The notes beneath the pieces are model-generated. The model had not been told where the DNA came from. It did no database searches and saw only the letters and a program-made list of their open reading frames with translations. Both the position numbers and the translations under genes were made by a program. Below, one piece after another: positions 1-9,083 of a stretch of DNA of 64,000 nucleotides. Numbering within the stretch: position 1 is the first letter of the stretch; every line of letters starts with the position of its first letter. Source of the DNA: Bacillus cereus (GTDB lineage Bacteria; Bacillota; Bacilli; Bacillales; Bacillaceae_G); contig NZ_CP089518.1 in the NCBI RefSeq assembly GCF_025917685.1, positions 3,783,001 to 3,847,000 on the forward strand, read 5' to 3'.

Positions 1-1684
1 AACCTAAAGAAATGATAAACGGTGAAAACGAAGGGTTTGGCATATGAATATCACCAACTGGTTCCGCAGCTGTCATCTCTTTATTACCTTCACGTTTTTC
101 AATCCAAAACGGATCTAATCCGCGAACAAATGGTAATTGTTTGAAATTGTATTCCGGTGTAGGTGCTGGCATTGTCCACTCTAATGTACGTGCATCCCAT
201 GGGTCACGACCAGCCTTCTCTTTTGACACTGTCGTTTTAATTACATTGAATAAAAGAACGATTGTGCCAAGAGCCATAAATACTGCTCCAATAGAACTAA
301 TCATATTCCCCATTTCTAATCCTTGTCCCTCTAGGTATGTGTAATAACGACGTGGCATACCAATTAATCCAAGGAAATGCTGAATAAAGAACGTTAAATG
401 GAAACCGATAAAGAATAACCAAAATGTTATTTTTCCTAGCGTTTCATTTAATACCTTATTAAACATAAGTGGCCAATAATAATGTGCACCTGCAAGTAAA
501 CCAAATACAACACCGCCGACAATTACATAATGAAAATGTGCTACTACAAAATAATTATCATGAAATTGATAATCAGCTGGTGCAGATGCAAGCATAACGC
601 CTGTAACTCCACCCATAACGAATGATGGAATAAAAGCTACCGCCCACATCATTGGTGTCGTAAACCTAATACTTCCACCCCACATTGTAAAGAGCCAGTT
701 AAATATTTTAATACCTGTCGGAACTGCAATTGCCATTGTTGCAACTGAAAAGATAGCGTTCGCGACAGGACCAAGACCAACTGTAAACATATGATGCGCC
801 CATACCATAAACCCTAAAAAACCGATTAATACAGTCGCGAACACCATCGATGAATAACCAAATAATCTTTTTTTCGAAAATGTGGCGAAGATTTCTGAGA
901 ATATTCCGAAAGCTGGGAGTATAAGAATGTATACTTCTGGGTGACCGAAGATCCAGAATAAATGCTCCCATATAATTGTATTCCCGCCCAATGCCGGATT
1001 AAAGAAACTTGTGCCAAATAAGCGATCTAGCATTAAAAGACCTAATCCTACAGTTAATGGAGGAAATGCGAATAATATAAGTGACGATGTTACAAATGTT
1101 GTCCATGTAAACATCGGCATGCGCATATAGGTCATTCCTGGCGCTCGCATATTAATAATTGTAACTAGGAAGTTAATACCTCCAATTAATGTACCAATAC
1201 CTGATATTTGCAAGCCGAGTACATAAAAGTCAACACCATGCCCTTTTGAGGCTAAAGCTAAAGATGCATACGATGTCCAACCTGCATCAGGTGCTCCTCC
1301 TAAAAACCAACTTAAATTTAAAAATACTCCACCAAAGAAAAATAACCAGAATCCGAGTGAATTCAAAAACGGGAACGCCACATCACGTGCTCCAATTTGA
1401 AGTGGTACTGCGGCGTTCATAAATGCAAACACGAGTGGCATAGCTGCGAGGAAAATCATTGTTGTACCGTGCATCGTTAATACTTGATTATAAGCATCCC
1501 CAACAAGAAAAGCATTGTTAGGAATCGCTAACTGAAGGCGAATAAATAGCGCTTCTATTCCGCCTATTATAAAAAATACTCCACCTGCAATTAAATAGAG
1601 AATGGCAATCTTTTTATGGTCTACTGTCGTTAAATAATCCCATATGACAGCACCCACCCCCTGTTTTTTTGCTACAGAACTCAC
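1..1684 (-). CDS. ctaD: cytochrome c oxidase (caa3-type) subunit I, C-terminus cut by window edge
   Basis: This is the catalytic subunit of the caa3 heme-copper oxidase, which reduces oxygen to water in the cytoplasmic membrane. About 561 N-terminal codons are present and the rest lies outside the window. The minus strand shows the hallmark motifs: GHPEVY (Cu-B His and the cross-linked Tyr), VWAHHMFT (further Cu-B His pair) and VAHFHYV (heme ligands). The start is a GTG at 1682-1684, preceded by GGGGAGG at good spacing, giving an N-terminus SSVAKKQGVGAVIWDYLTTV. There is no suitable ATG upstream. It lies 33 bp downstream of ctaC on the same strand, as in the Bacillus ctaCDEF operon. Confidence 0.95.
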   Translation of the reverse strand, partial: MSSVAKKQGVGAVIWDYLTTVDHKKIAILYLIAGGVFFIIGGIEALFIRLQLAIPNNAFLVGDAYNQVLTMHGTTMIFLAAMPLVFAFMNAAVPLQIGARDVAFPFLNSLGFWLFFFGGVFLNLSWFLGGAPDAGWTSYASLALASKGHGVDFYVLGLQISGIGTLIGGINFLVTIINMRAPGMTYMRMPMFTWTTFVTSSLILFAFPPLTVGLGLLMLDRLFGTSFFNPALGGNTIIWEHLFWIFGHPEVYILILPAFGIFSEIFATFSKKRLFGYSSMVFATVLIGFLGFMVWAHHMFTVGLGPVANAIFSVATMAIAVPTGIKIFNWLFTMWGGSIRFTTPMMWAVAFIPSFVMGGVTGVMLASAPADYQFHDNYFVVAHFHYVIVGGVVFGLLAGAHYYWPLMFNKVLNETLGKITFWLFFIGFHLTFFIQHFLGLIGMPRRYYTYLEGQGLEMGNMISSIGAVFMALGTIVLLFNVIKTTVSKEKAGRDPWDARTLEWTMPAPTPEYNFKQLPFVRGLDPFWIEKREGNKEMTAAEPVGDIHMPNPSFSPFIISLG

Positions 1685-1717
1685 GTTTTCAACCTCCCCT
1701 TCGCAAATGATCCCTCT

Positions 1718-2767
1718 TTACTTTTCAATCTTTAACGTTTGTAAATATGCATTTAATGCATTAATTTGATCATCCGTTAAGTTGCCATATTTACCAGTCA
1801 TTTTATTACCTGGCTTCATATTTTCAGGATCTTTGAGCCATTTTTTTAAGTTCTCTTCATTGTTTTCGGCAATACCAGCAACTGTATCGCGATCTGCAAA
1901 GTTTGCTAGGTTCGGTGCGATACGAGCAGAAGGTGGTCTACTATCATTTGATCCAACCGCATGACAACCAATACAGCTTTTATTAAATATTTCTTGGCCT
2001 TCTTGCGCCTTTGTAGAAGCTACTTCTTTTTTTCCATCAATCTTCTTCATATCAGCAAGCCATTTTTTGTACTCGCTTTCATCCAGAGCTTTCACTTTGA
2101 ATTGCATTAAAGAATGTGATGGGCCACAAAATTCTGTACAAAAACCATTATAAGTGCCCGATTTATCTGCCTTTAACCACATTTTGTTTACATTATCTGT
2201 ATTTGTATCCATTTTCCCAGCTAAAGATGGAACCCAAAACGAATGTTTAATATCGGCACCCTTCAAATTCAAATACACTTTCTTACCTGTGGGGATGACT
2301 AAATCTTGAGAAGTTACTATTTTTTCTGATTTATAAGAAAATTCCCACCAATAAAGATTCGCTGTTACATCAACAACGATAGTATCTTTATCAATATTCT
2401 TTTTCTCCATCGCACTTACATCAGCAAGCTTGAATGTATATGTAACCGTCGGAACAGCCAAGATTAACAAAAGAATAATCGGAATAACTGTCCATATAAT
2501 TTCTAGTTTGTGATTTCCTTCAACTTGCTCTGGAATATAATCTTCCTCACCCTTTTTTTGTCGGAAACGCACAATTACATATAAGAAAATAATAGTAACT
2601 ACAAGTACTACTCCTATCATGATTGCACTCGCTAGTAAGAGCAAATCATATTGCATTTTCGCTACTTCTCCTTGCGGAATTAAAGTAGATTGAAAGGCTT
2701 TACCGCATCCCCCTAACAGTAAAGCCAGCAGTGAAACGAACGAAAGCAGTCGCCACTGTTTCTTCAT
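1718..2767 (-). CDS. ctaC: cytochrome c oxidase (caa3-type) subunit II with fused cytochrome c domain
   Basis: Subunit II accepts electrons through Cu-A and passes them to CtaD. The protein (349 aa from ATG 2767) begins with a lipoprotein signal ending LLLGGC and has two membrane helices (about 40-65 and 90-115). The Cu-A site is CTEFCGPSHSLMQF, and the C-terminal cytochrome c domain carries the CIGCH heme motif, which marks the caa3 type. An upstream in-frame extension (MGVVC) exists, but GTGGGGGT lies 7 nt before ATG 2767, so that start is preferred. It sits between ctaB and ctaD on the same strand. Confidence 0.95.
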   Translation of the reverse strand: MKKQWRLLSFVSLLALLLGGCGKAFQSTLIPQGEVAKMQYDLLLLASAIMIGVVLVVTIIFLYVIVRFRQKKGEEDYIPEQVEGNHKLEIIWTVIPIILLLILAVPTVTYTFKLADVSAMEKKNIDKDTIVVDVTANLYWWEFSYKSEKIVTSQDLVIPTGKKVYLNLKGADIKHSFWVPSLAGKMDTNTDNVNKMWLKADKSGTYNGFCTEFCGPSHSLMQFKVKALDESEYKKWLADMKKIDGKKEVASTKAQEGQEIFNKSCIGCHAVGSNDSRPPSARIAPNLANFADRDTVAGIAENNEENLKKWLKDPENMKPGNKMTGKYGNLTDDQINALNAYLQTLKIEK

Positions 2768-2860
2768 ACAAACAACCCCCACTTTCTTTGTGAATTAGAT
2801 TGTACTTTATAGTTAAGTAAAGTAAATCTCAACGTAAAGAAATCCAATCATGTCGTTGTC

Positions 2861-3784
2861 TTAGAAGAATGTAACTACAATCATTGACACAAATAAGATT
2901 GTTAAGTAATTCAGGGAATAAACAAACATTTTTACGGACCATTTGATGTCATCTTGCTTACGGAAGCCATAAAACCCTAGTACGATCCATCCGATGTTAA
3001 GCAATGTTGCAATTACCATGAATGTTATTCCAAGCCCACTCATATAAAATGGTAGTGGTAATAAACATACTGTCCAAATCATAATCTGACGTTTCGTAAT
3101 ATCAAATCCCTGTACAACAGGAAGCATTGGGATTCCTGCATTTCGATATTCATCAACACGTTTCATCGCTAATGCGAGGAAATGTGGGATTTGCCAAATA
3201 AACATAATTAAAAATAACATCCAAGCAATTGGATGATTTAAAGACGGATCAATTGCCGCCCATCCAATTAAAGGTGGAACTGCTCCTGATATACTACCTA
3301 CAACAGTATTTAATGTATATTTTCTCTTCGTCCATAACGTATATAAAACAACGTATGTGAAGGCACCAATAAATGAGATGAAGACTGCCATTGGTGTAGT
3401 AAGTAATAAAAATGCAAATCCAAGTAGTAAAATTACAAGTCCAAATGCCAGTGCAAATCCAGGTTTATATTTACCTGTTACCGTTGGACGATTTTTTGTT
3501 CTTTCCATTAATGGATCGATATCTCGGTCAATGTAGTTATTTAAACAACATACCCCTGCCATAATTAATGCAGAACCAACGATTGTGAAAAATAGCTTAT
3601 CTAGATGGTCCATAACACTTAATCCATTAAAATGTAAAGCCAGCCAAAATCCTGTAAATACAGTAAGTGTATTTGAGTTTACAATCCCCATTTTAACGAG
3701 TGCTGATAAATCTTGTAACCGAGTTGTTTCCGGTACACTTGAAACAGCTGACTCATCATGCAGCTCACTTGTTGCATGGTTCAT
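2861..3784 (-). CDS. ctaB: protoheme IX farnesyltransferase (heme O synthase)
   Basis: A UbiA-family membrane prenyltransferase that attaches a farnesyl group to heme B to make heme O, the precursor of the heme A used by the oxidase encoded downstream. It has about nine hydrophobic segments and the prenyl-diphosphate/Mg motif [19 protein letters not shown]. Start choice: GTG 3787 and ATG 3784 are adjacent codons. GAGGGGG is 8 nt from the ATG, giving 307 aa. The gene is divergent from ctaA across a 496-bp gap and heads the ctaB-C-D run on the minus strand. Confidence 0.95.
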   Translation of the reverse strand: MNHATSELHDESAVSSVPETTRLQDLSALVKMGIVNSNTLTVFTGFWLALHFNGLSVMDHLDKLFFTIVGSALIMAGVCCLNNYIDRDIDPLMERTKNRPTVTGKYKPGFALAFGLVILLLGFAFLLLTTPMAVFISFIGAFTYVVLYTLWTKRKYTLNTVVGSISGAVPPLIGWAAIDPSLNHPIAWMLFLIMFIWQIPHFLALAMKRVDEYRNAGIPMLPVVQGFDITKRQIMIWTVCLLPLPFYMSGLGITFMVIATLLNIGWIVLGFYGFRKQDDIKWSVKMFVYSLNYLTILFVSMIVVTFF

Positions 3785-4280
3785 CACTTTAACCCCCTCT
3801 TAAACCTATCATCTTTCTTAGCTTTTATTTCATATGAAATATTTCGCTTTATATAGCAATATTATTACAGTAGAAATATTGTTAACCCATTCTACTACTA
3901 ATCTACGCCCATACTCCAATATATTAAATCATATTTCCCGAACATTTTGTGAAGAAAACATGAACTTTTTGTGTCGAATGTTAAAAAACTTTATTCTACT
4001 CTATCCTTATCATAACACGATGTTATCTTCTATAATAAACTATTTTGTCATATTTAGCATGTATTCTCCCTATTTCTTTTTAAAATCTCCTTATTTTCCC
4101 CTAAAATATGTATGTTAATCCCCATTTTTTTCTTCGCGATACGTACATTGCCCACACCCTTCATTTCTTTGCTATTTTATTATTTTTTATATATCATAGG
4201 ACTGTAGCACGTTTTATTCTATACATAATGGAATGAAAATATTTCGCAATAACTTCATAGCAGAAAGATGGTGAAAGAGA
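3785..4280. promoter_or_regulatory. ctaB/ctaA divergent intergenic region with possible ResD-type motifs
   Basis: This 496-bp AT-rich gap separates the divergent ctaB and ctaA genes and must hold both promoters. It contains TTTGTGAAG at 3946-3954 and a related TTTGTGTCG at 3968-3976, which resemble the ResD box TTTGTGAAT known from B. subtilis cta and other respiratory genes. No convincing ORF is present: the open frame at 3834-4118 lacks a ribosome binding site and any coding-like composition. Regulation by ResDE is established for ctaA/ctaB in B. subtilis; here it is only inferred from motif and position. Confidence 0.35.
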
Positions 4281-5222
4281 TTGCAACGCTTTATTAAATG
4301 GTTAGCAGTCATTACAAGTCTCGATTTACTAATAGTTTTACTAGGAGGCGCTTTAGTTACAAAAACAGGGTCAGGCCAAGGATGCGGTAAATCATGGCCA
4401 CTTTGTAACGGTGAATTGATTCCATCTAATTTATCAATGGAAACTATTATTGAGCTAAGTCACCGCCTTACATCAGGATCAGCAGGAATCCTTGTTACTC
4501 TTCTTTGTATTTTGTCCTGGAAATATTATAAACATGTGCGCGAAACAAAGACGTTAGCAATTTTATCCTTCGTATTTTTAGTGGCCCAAGCATTAATGGG
4601 AGCGGCGGCAGTTGTATGGGGACAAATGCCTGCTGTATTAGCTATCCACTTTGGTATTTCCTTAATTTCATTTGCTTCTGTTATCTTGTTAACGTGTCTT
4701 ATTTTTGAAATTGATCAAAAATTCGATGCACGTTCTCTTATTATGGACAAAAAAATGAAATTTCATATTTACGGTGTAACAATTTACAGTTATATCGTTG
4801 TCTACACAGGAGCTCTAGTACGTCACGAACGAGCTAGCCTAGCCTGTCCAGACTTCCCTTTATGTAGCAAAAATAGACCTATGCCAACCCAACTACATGA
4901 GTGGGTTCAAATGGGACATAGAGTTGCAGCGATGTTAATTTTCGCTTGGATACTATATGCGATGATTATCGCTATTCGCCATTACAAGCAGCAACGTGTA
5001 GTATACTGGGGATGGATCATTTCATTTATCCTTGTTACACTTCAAGCTGTAGTAGGAGTTTTAGTCGTATTTACAAATGCTAGTTTAGCAATGGCATTAT
5101 TACATTCACTCTTCATTTCTTGCTTGTTCGCTGTACTATGCTATTTAGTTATGTTAGGTACAAGAAGTACAGTCAATGCAAAAGAAGCTGAATTGACTTC
5201 CAAGCAAAATAAAACAAAGTAA
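4281..5222 (+). CDS. ctaA: heme A synthase
   Basis: CtaA oxidises the C8 methyl group of heme O to a formyl group, giving heme A. The 313-aa protein has eight hydrophobic segments in two similar halves. Each half has an extracytoplasmic Cys pair ([11 protein letters not shown] and [11 protein letters not shown]) and heme-ligand histidines ([28 protein letters not shown]). The start is TTG at 4281 with GGTGAAAGAGA just upstream. It is divergent from ctaB and convergent with pycA, separated by two hairpin terminators. Confidence 0.94.
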   Translation: MQRFIKWLAVITSLDLLIVLLGGALVTKTGSGQGCGKSWPLCNGELIPSNLSMETIIELSHRLTSGSAGILVTLLCILSWKYYKHVRETKTLAILSFVFLVAQALMGAAAVVWGQMPAVLAIHFGISLISFASVILLTCLIFEIDQKFDARSLIMDKKMKFHIYGVTIYSYIVVYTGALVRHERASLACPDFPLCSKNRPMPTQLHEWVQMGHRVAAMLIFAWILYAMIIAIRHYKQQRVVYWGWIISFILVTLQAVVGVLVVFTNASLAMALLHSLFISCLFAVLCYLVMLGTRSTVNAKEAELTSKQNKTK

Positions 5223-5228
5223 AACTTT

Positions 5229-5255
5229 AATACCTTGCCGAATTGGCAAGGTATT
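5229..5255 (+). terminator. hairpin after ctaA
   Basis: Perfect 11-bp stem (AATACCTTGCC / GGCAAGGTATT) with a 5-nt loop, starting 7 bp after the ctaA stop and followed by a short T-rich stretch. Confidence 0.75.
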
Positions 5256-5265
5256 ATTTGTAATA

Positions 5266-5296
5266 AAAAAAGAGCTGCTTTCACACAGCTCTTTTT
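5266..5296. terminator. bidirectional terminator between ctaA and pycA
   Basis: Stem AAAAAGAGCTG / CAGCTCTTTTT with an 8-nt loop. The A and T runs on both sides make it usable in both directions; it lies 8 bp past the pycA stop. Confidence 0.85.
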
Positions 5297-5303
5297 CTTT
5301 ATT

Positions 5304-8300
5304 TTAATGATCTAATTCAATAAGTAAATCTCCCGTTTGAATTGCATCTCCATCATTTACATATACTTTTTTCACTTTACCATTAAATGGCGCTTGAACT
5401 GTCGTTTCCATTTTCATCGCTTCTGTAATTGCCATAGAATCGCCTTTTTTCACTTCATCGCCTTCTTTTACAACTACTTTAATAACTGTTCCCGGCATTG
5501 TTGCACTAATATGGTTTGGATTTTCACGATTCCCTTTCACACGTTGTGCAACTGTTGCTTTTACACTTTCGTCTTTCACAACAATCTCACGTGGTTGGCC
5601 GTTAAATTCCAAGTAAAGCACACGATTTCCATCTGGCTGAGGCTCTCCAATTGATACTAGTTTAACCATCAATGTTTTACCTTGTTCGATTTCCACATCG
5701 ATTTCTTCACCTAGTCTCATTCCATAGAAGAATGTCGGTGTATCAAGCACAGATACGTTTCCATAAAGCTCAGCAACTTTTTCGTAGTCCATAAATACTT
5801 TTGGATACAACGCATATGCGACTACATCAAAAATCGTCACTTCGCGTCCAAGTTTATGGAATAACTCTTCTTGTAAAGCATCGAAATCTACTGGCTCTAA
5901 TAATTCACCTGGTCTTACTGTTAATGGCTCTTTCCCTTTTAAAATTATTTCTTGTAATTTTTCCGGGAAACCACCATATGGTTGTCCTAAATCTCCCGAG
6001 AACATTTCAACAACAGATCCTGGGAAGTCCATAGAATGTCCACGCTCTAAAATATCTTGTTCTGTTAGGTGATTTTGAACCATAAATAATGCCATATCAC
6101 CGACAACTTTAGATGATGGTGTTACTTTTACAATATCGCCAAACATATCATTAACACGGCGATACATCACTTTAACTTCATCAAAGCGATCTCCTAAGCC
6201 AACTGCTTTTGCTTGTTGTTGAAGATTACTATACTGTCCGCCCGGCATTTCATGCATATACACCTCTGTGTGAGGAGCATTCATACCACTTTCAAATGGA
6301 GCATAGTATTTTCGTACATCTTCCCAATAATGAGATAGTTTTTCTAATGAGTCTATATTAACATCTGGCTGTCTTTCGTTTCCACCTAACGCATAGTATA
6401 GTGTATTCGCACTTGGTTGTGACGTTTGACCAGCCATTGAACTCACCGCTACATCGACAATATCAACACCTGCTTCAATCGCCTTTGTATACGTTAAAAT
6501 ACCATTTCCACTCGTATCGTGTGTATGCAGATGAATTGGAATCGACACCGTCTCTTTTAATGCTGAAACTAAATCATATGCTGCGTTTGGCTTTAGTAAG
6601 CCCGCCATATCTTTAATTCCTAAAATGTGAGCTCCTGATGCTTCCAACTCTTTTGCTAAGTTTTTATAATAATTTAAATCGTATTTACTACGTAACGGGT
6701 CATGAATATCTCCTGTGTAACACATTGTTGCTTCTGCAATTTTACCAGTATCTCGTACAGCATCAATCGCAACTCTCATACCTTCTACCCAGTTTAAGCT
6801 ATCAAAAATACGGAACACATCAATTCCAGCTTGAGCAGAACATTCCACAAATTTTTGAATTAAATTATCTGGATAGTTTTTGTAACCTACTGCGTTTGAA
6901 GAGCGAAGTAACATTTGGAATAAAACGTTTGGCATTTTTTCACGAAGATCTAGTAATCGTTCCCATGGATCTTCTTTCAAGAAACGATATGCAACATCAA
7001 ACGTTGCACCGCCCCACATTTCTGCTGAGAATAAGTTTGGTAACATTCTCGCTGTCGGCTCTGCAATGTGATGTAAATCTTTTGTACGAACACGAGTTGC
7101 AAGTAATGACTGATGTGCATCACGGAATGTTGTATCAGTTAAAAGTACACGCTTTTGATCTTGTACCCACTTTACTAATCCATCCGCTCCACGCTCATCC
7201 AAAATTTGTTTCGTTCCATTTTGGATTGGCTCTGAGTGTATCACATTTGCTATACGAGCATCTGGGAAAATTGGTTTCTCTTTTTTCCCTACTCCTGGGA
7301 AGCCATTTACTGTTACTGTACCAATATAATTTAACATTTTTGTTCCACGGTCTTTACGTTTCGGGAACAAGAATAGTTCAGGTGACGCGTCAATAAATGA
7401 AGTGTCATATTCTCCTGATAAGAAGTTTTTATGTTTTACTACATTCTCTAGGAATGGAATATTTGTTTTAATACCACGAATACGGAATTCTTTTAAGTTA
7501 CGTTCCATTTTTGCAGCAGCTTGTTCAAAAGTAAGTGCCCAAGTAGTAACTTTTACAAGTAAAGAATCGTAGTACGGTGTAATAACTGCACCTTGGAAAC
7601 TATTACCTGTATCAAGACGAACACCAAAACCACCGCCTGATCGGTACGCCATAATTTTCCCTGTATCCGGCATGAAATTATTTAGTGGGTCTTCAGTCGT
7701 TACACGAGATTGGATTGCAAATCCGTGCACAACCACTTCCTCTTGCTTAGGAACACCTACCATTTTACTATGTAATGCATGTCCATCAGCTATTAAAATT
7801 TGCGATTGAACAATATCCACTCCTGTAATCATCTCTGTAATCGTATGCTCAACTTGAACACGTGGGTTTACTTCAATGAAGTAAAACTCATCACCTTTTA
7901 CAAGGAATTCTACCGTTCCTGCATTTAAATAGTTTACATTTTTCGTTAACTTAACAGCAGCATCACAAATACGTTGACGCAAATCATCTGAAAGCGACAC
8001 GCTTGGTGCAATTTCAACTACTTTTTGATGGCGACGTTGCACAGAACAGTCACGCTCGAATAAATGAACAACATTACCTTCTTCATCTGCCAAAATTTGT
8101 ACTTCTATATGTTTAGGTTTTTCAACGAATTTTTCAACGTATACTTCATCATTACCAAAGGCTGCTTTTGCTTCTGATTTCGCGCGATTATACGATTCTC
8201 TTAACTCTTCACTAGCACGTACTATACGCATACCGCGACCACCACCGCCAAGCGATGCTTTAATAATAATCGGGTAATCATACTTTTCAGCAAATTCTGC

Positions 8301-8750
8301 GACTTCTTCTAATGAATTTATTGGACCATCACTACCAGGAATAACTGGAATTTGTGCTAACTGCGCTTGTGTTCTTGCTTTAACTTTATCTCCAAACATA
8401 TCTAAGTGCTTACTTTTTGGACCGATAAAGATAATTCCTTCTTCTTCACAACGTTTTGCGAATTGAATATTTTCTGACAAGAAACCATATCCAGGGTGGA
8501 TTGCATCTACATGATTACTTTTCGCAATCTCAATAATGCCTTCAATATCTAGATAAGCATCAATTGGTTTTTTCCCTTCCCCAACTAAATAGGACTCATC
8601 GGCTTTATAGCGATGATAAGAACCGCTATCCTCTTTCGAATAAATTGCAACTGTGTTTAATCCAAGTTCTGAACATGCTCGGAACACACGAATCGCTATC
8701 TCTCCACGGTTAGCTACCAATACTTTTTGAATACGTTGCAGCTTTGTCAT
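5304..8750 (-). CDS. pycA: pyruvate carboxylase
   Basis: A biotin enzyme that carboxylates pyruvate to oxaloacetate with ATP and bicarbonate, the anaplerotic and gluconeogenic entry point. The 1148-aa protein has the full single-chain order: biotin carboxylase with ATP-grasp glycine loop GGGGRGM (about 165-175), carboxyltransferase starting LLTDTTFRDAHQS (about 535), and a C-terminal biotinyl domain with biotin Lys in EAMKMET (about 1112). The ATG at 8750 is preceded by GGGGGAAAATC. It is monocistronic: terminators lie on both sides and it has its own promoter at 8930-8959 with CcpN-like sites. PycA of Listeria and Lactococcus is inhibited by cyclic di-AMP; whether this one is cannot be judged here. 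Confidence 0.98.
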   Translation of the reverse strand: MTKLQRIQKVLVANRGEIAIRVFRACSELGLNTVAIYSKEDSGSYHRYKADESYLVGEGKKPIDAYLDIEGIIEIAKSNHVDAIHPGYGFLSENIQFAKRCEEEGIIFIGPKSKHLDMFGDKVKARTQAQLAQIPVIPGSDGPINSLEEVAEFAEKYDYPIIIKASLGGGGRGMRIVRASEELRESYNRAKSEAKAAFGNDEVYVEKFVEKPKHIEVQILADEEGNVVHLFERDCSVQRRHQKVVEIAPSVSLSDDLRQRICDAAVKLTKNVNYLNAGTVEFLVKGDEFYFIEVNPRVQVEHTITEMITGVDIVQSQILIADGHALHSKMVGVPKQEEVVVHGFAIQSRVTTEDPLNNFMPDTGKIMAYRSGGGFGVRLDTGNSFQGAVITPYYDSLLVKVTTWALTFEQAAAKMERNLKEFRIRGIKTNIPFLENVVKHKNFLSGEYDTSFIDASPELFLFPKRKDRGTKMLNYIGTVTVNGFPGVGKKEKPIFPDARIANVIHSEPIQNGTKQILDERGADGLVKWVQDQKRVLLTDTTFRDAHQSLLATRVRTKDLHHIAEPTARMLPNLFSAEMWGGATFDVAYRFLKEDPWERLLDLREKMPNVLFQMLLRSSNAVGYKNYPDNLIQKFVECSAQAGIDVFRIFDSLNWVEGMRVAIDAVRDTGKIAEATMCYTGDIHDPLRSKYDLNYYKNLAKELEASGAHILGIKDMAGLLKPNAAYDLVSALKETVSIPIHLHTHDTSGNGILTYTKAIEAGVDIVDVAVSSMAGQTSQPSANTLYYALGGNERQPDVNIDSLEKLSHYWEDVRKYYAPFESGMNAPHTEVYMHEMPGGQYSNLQQQAKAVGLGDRFDEVKVMYRRVNDMFGDIVKVTPSSKVVGDMALFMVQNHLTEQDILERGHSMDFPGSVVEMFSGDLGQPYGGFPEKLQEIILKGKEPLTVRPGELLEPVDFDALQEELFHKLGREVTIFDVVAYALYPKVFMDYEKVAELYGNVSVLDTPTFFYGMRLGEEIDVEIEQGKTLMVKLVSIGEPQPDGNRVLYLEFNGQPREIVVKDESVKATVAQRVKGNRENPNHISATMPGTVIKVVVKEGDEVKKGDSMAITEAMKMETTVQAPFNGKVKKVYVNDGDAIQTGDLLIELDH

Positions 8751-8929
8751 GATTTTCCCCCTCTATTTTCCTACCACTCTAGAGATAAAATACATACACA
8801 CTCTAAAGAGCGTGAAGTTCTTCACTTTCTACATTATATTATACTTAGAAAGCTTCACTTTATTTTTATCCATCATACCTTATTTTTCAACAAATGATAA
8901 GTTTTCTGATCAATTTGTTTCACAAAAAT

Positions 8930-8959
8930 AGTATAGCATACCTCTTCCTTTTCTAACAA
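8930..8959 (-). promoter_or_regulatory. predicted SigA promoter of pycA
   Basis: Reading the minus strand, TTGTTA (8954-8959) and an extended -10 TGC-TATACT (8930-8938) are separated by 18 bp. Transcription would start near 8922, giving a leader of about 170 nt. The spacer/-10 segment TATGCTATACT (8930-8940) also fits the CcpN consensus, although any extended -10 partly resembles it. Confidence 0.6.
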
Positions 8960-8965
8960 CCTTAT

Positions 8966-9031
8966 TGTATATCACATTATTTTTAATGTGATATACCTTT
9001 AATCGATATGACGAAATAGTATATCACATTA
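8966..9031 (-). promoter_or_regulatory. cluster of CcpN-like operators / inverted repeat upstream of pycA
   Basis: A perfect 12-bp inverted repeat, TATATCACATTA / TAATGTGATATA with a TTTT spacer, spans 8968-8995. A third copy of the left arm lies at 9020-9031. Read as CcpN sites (consensus TRTGHYATAYW, recalled from B. subtilis), these are TGTGATATACA (minus, 8966-8976), TGTGATATACC (plus, 8987-8997, one mismatch) and TGTGATATACT (minus, 9018-9028). The cluster begins 7 bp upstream of the predicted -35. It lies between the ftsW terminator and pycA, so pycA is the natural target. Confidence 0.55.
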
Positions 9032-9045
9032 AAAATGAACGAAAT

Positions 9046-9083
9046 AAAAAGCACACTGAGTTCTTCATCCCAGTGTGCTTTTT
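9046..9083 (-). terminator. terminator after ftsW
   Basis: Perfect 13-bp stem AAAAAGCACACTG / CAGTGTGCTTTTT with a 12-nt loop, overlapping the end of ftsW. It insulates pycA from ftsW transcription. Confidence 0.88.

Noticed and set aside
3834..4118. A 94-codon plus-strand frame in the ctaA/ctaB gap
   Set aside because: No ribosome binding site, AT-driven composition and placement across the divergent control region.
6638..7396. A 252-codon open frame on the plus strand
   Set aside because: It lies antisense inside pycA, has no ribosome binding site and a Leu/His-rich shadow composition.
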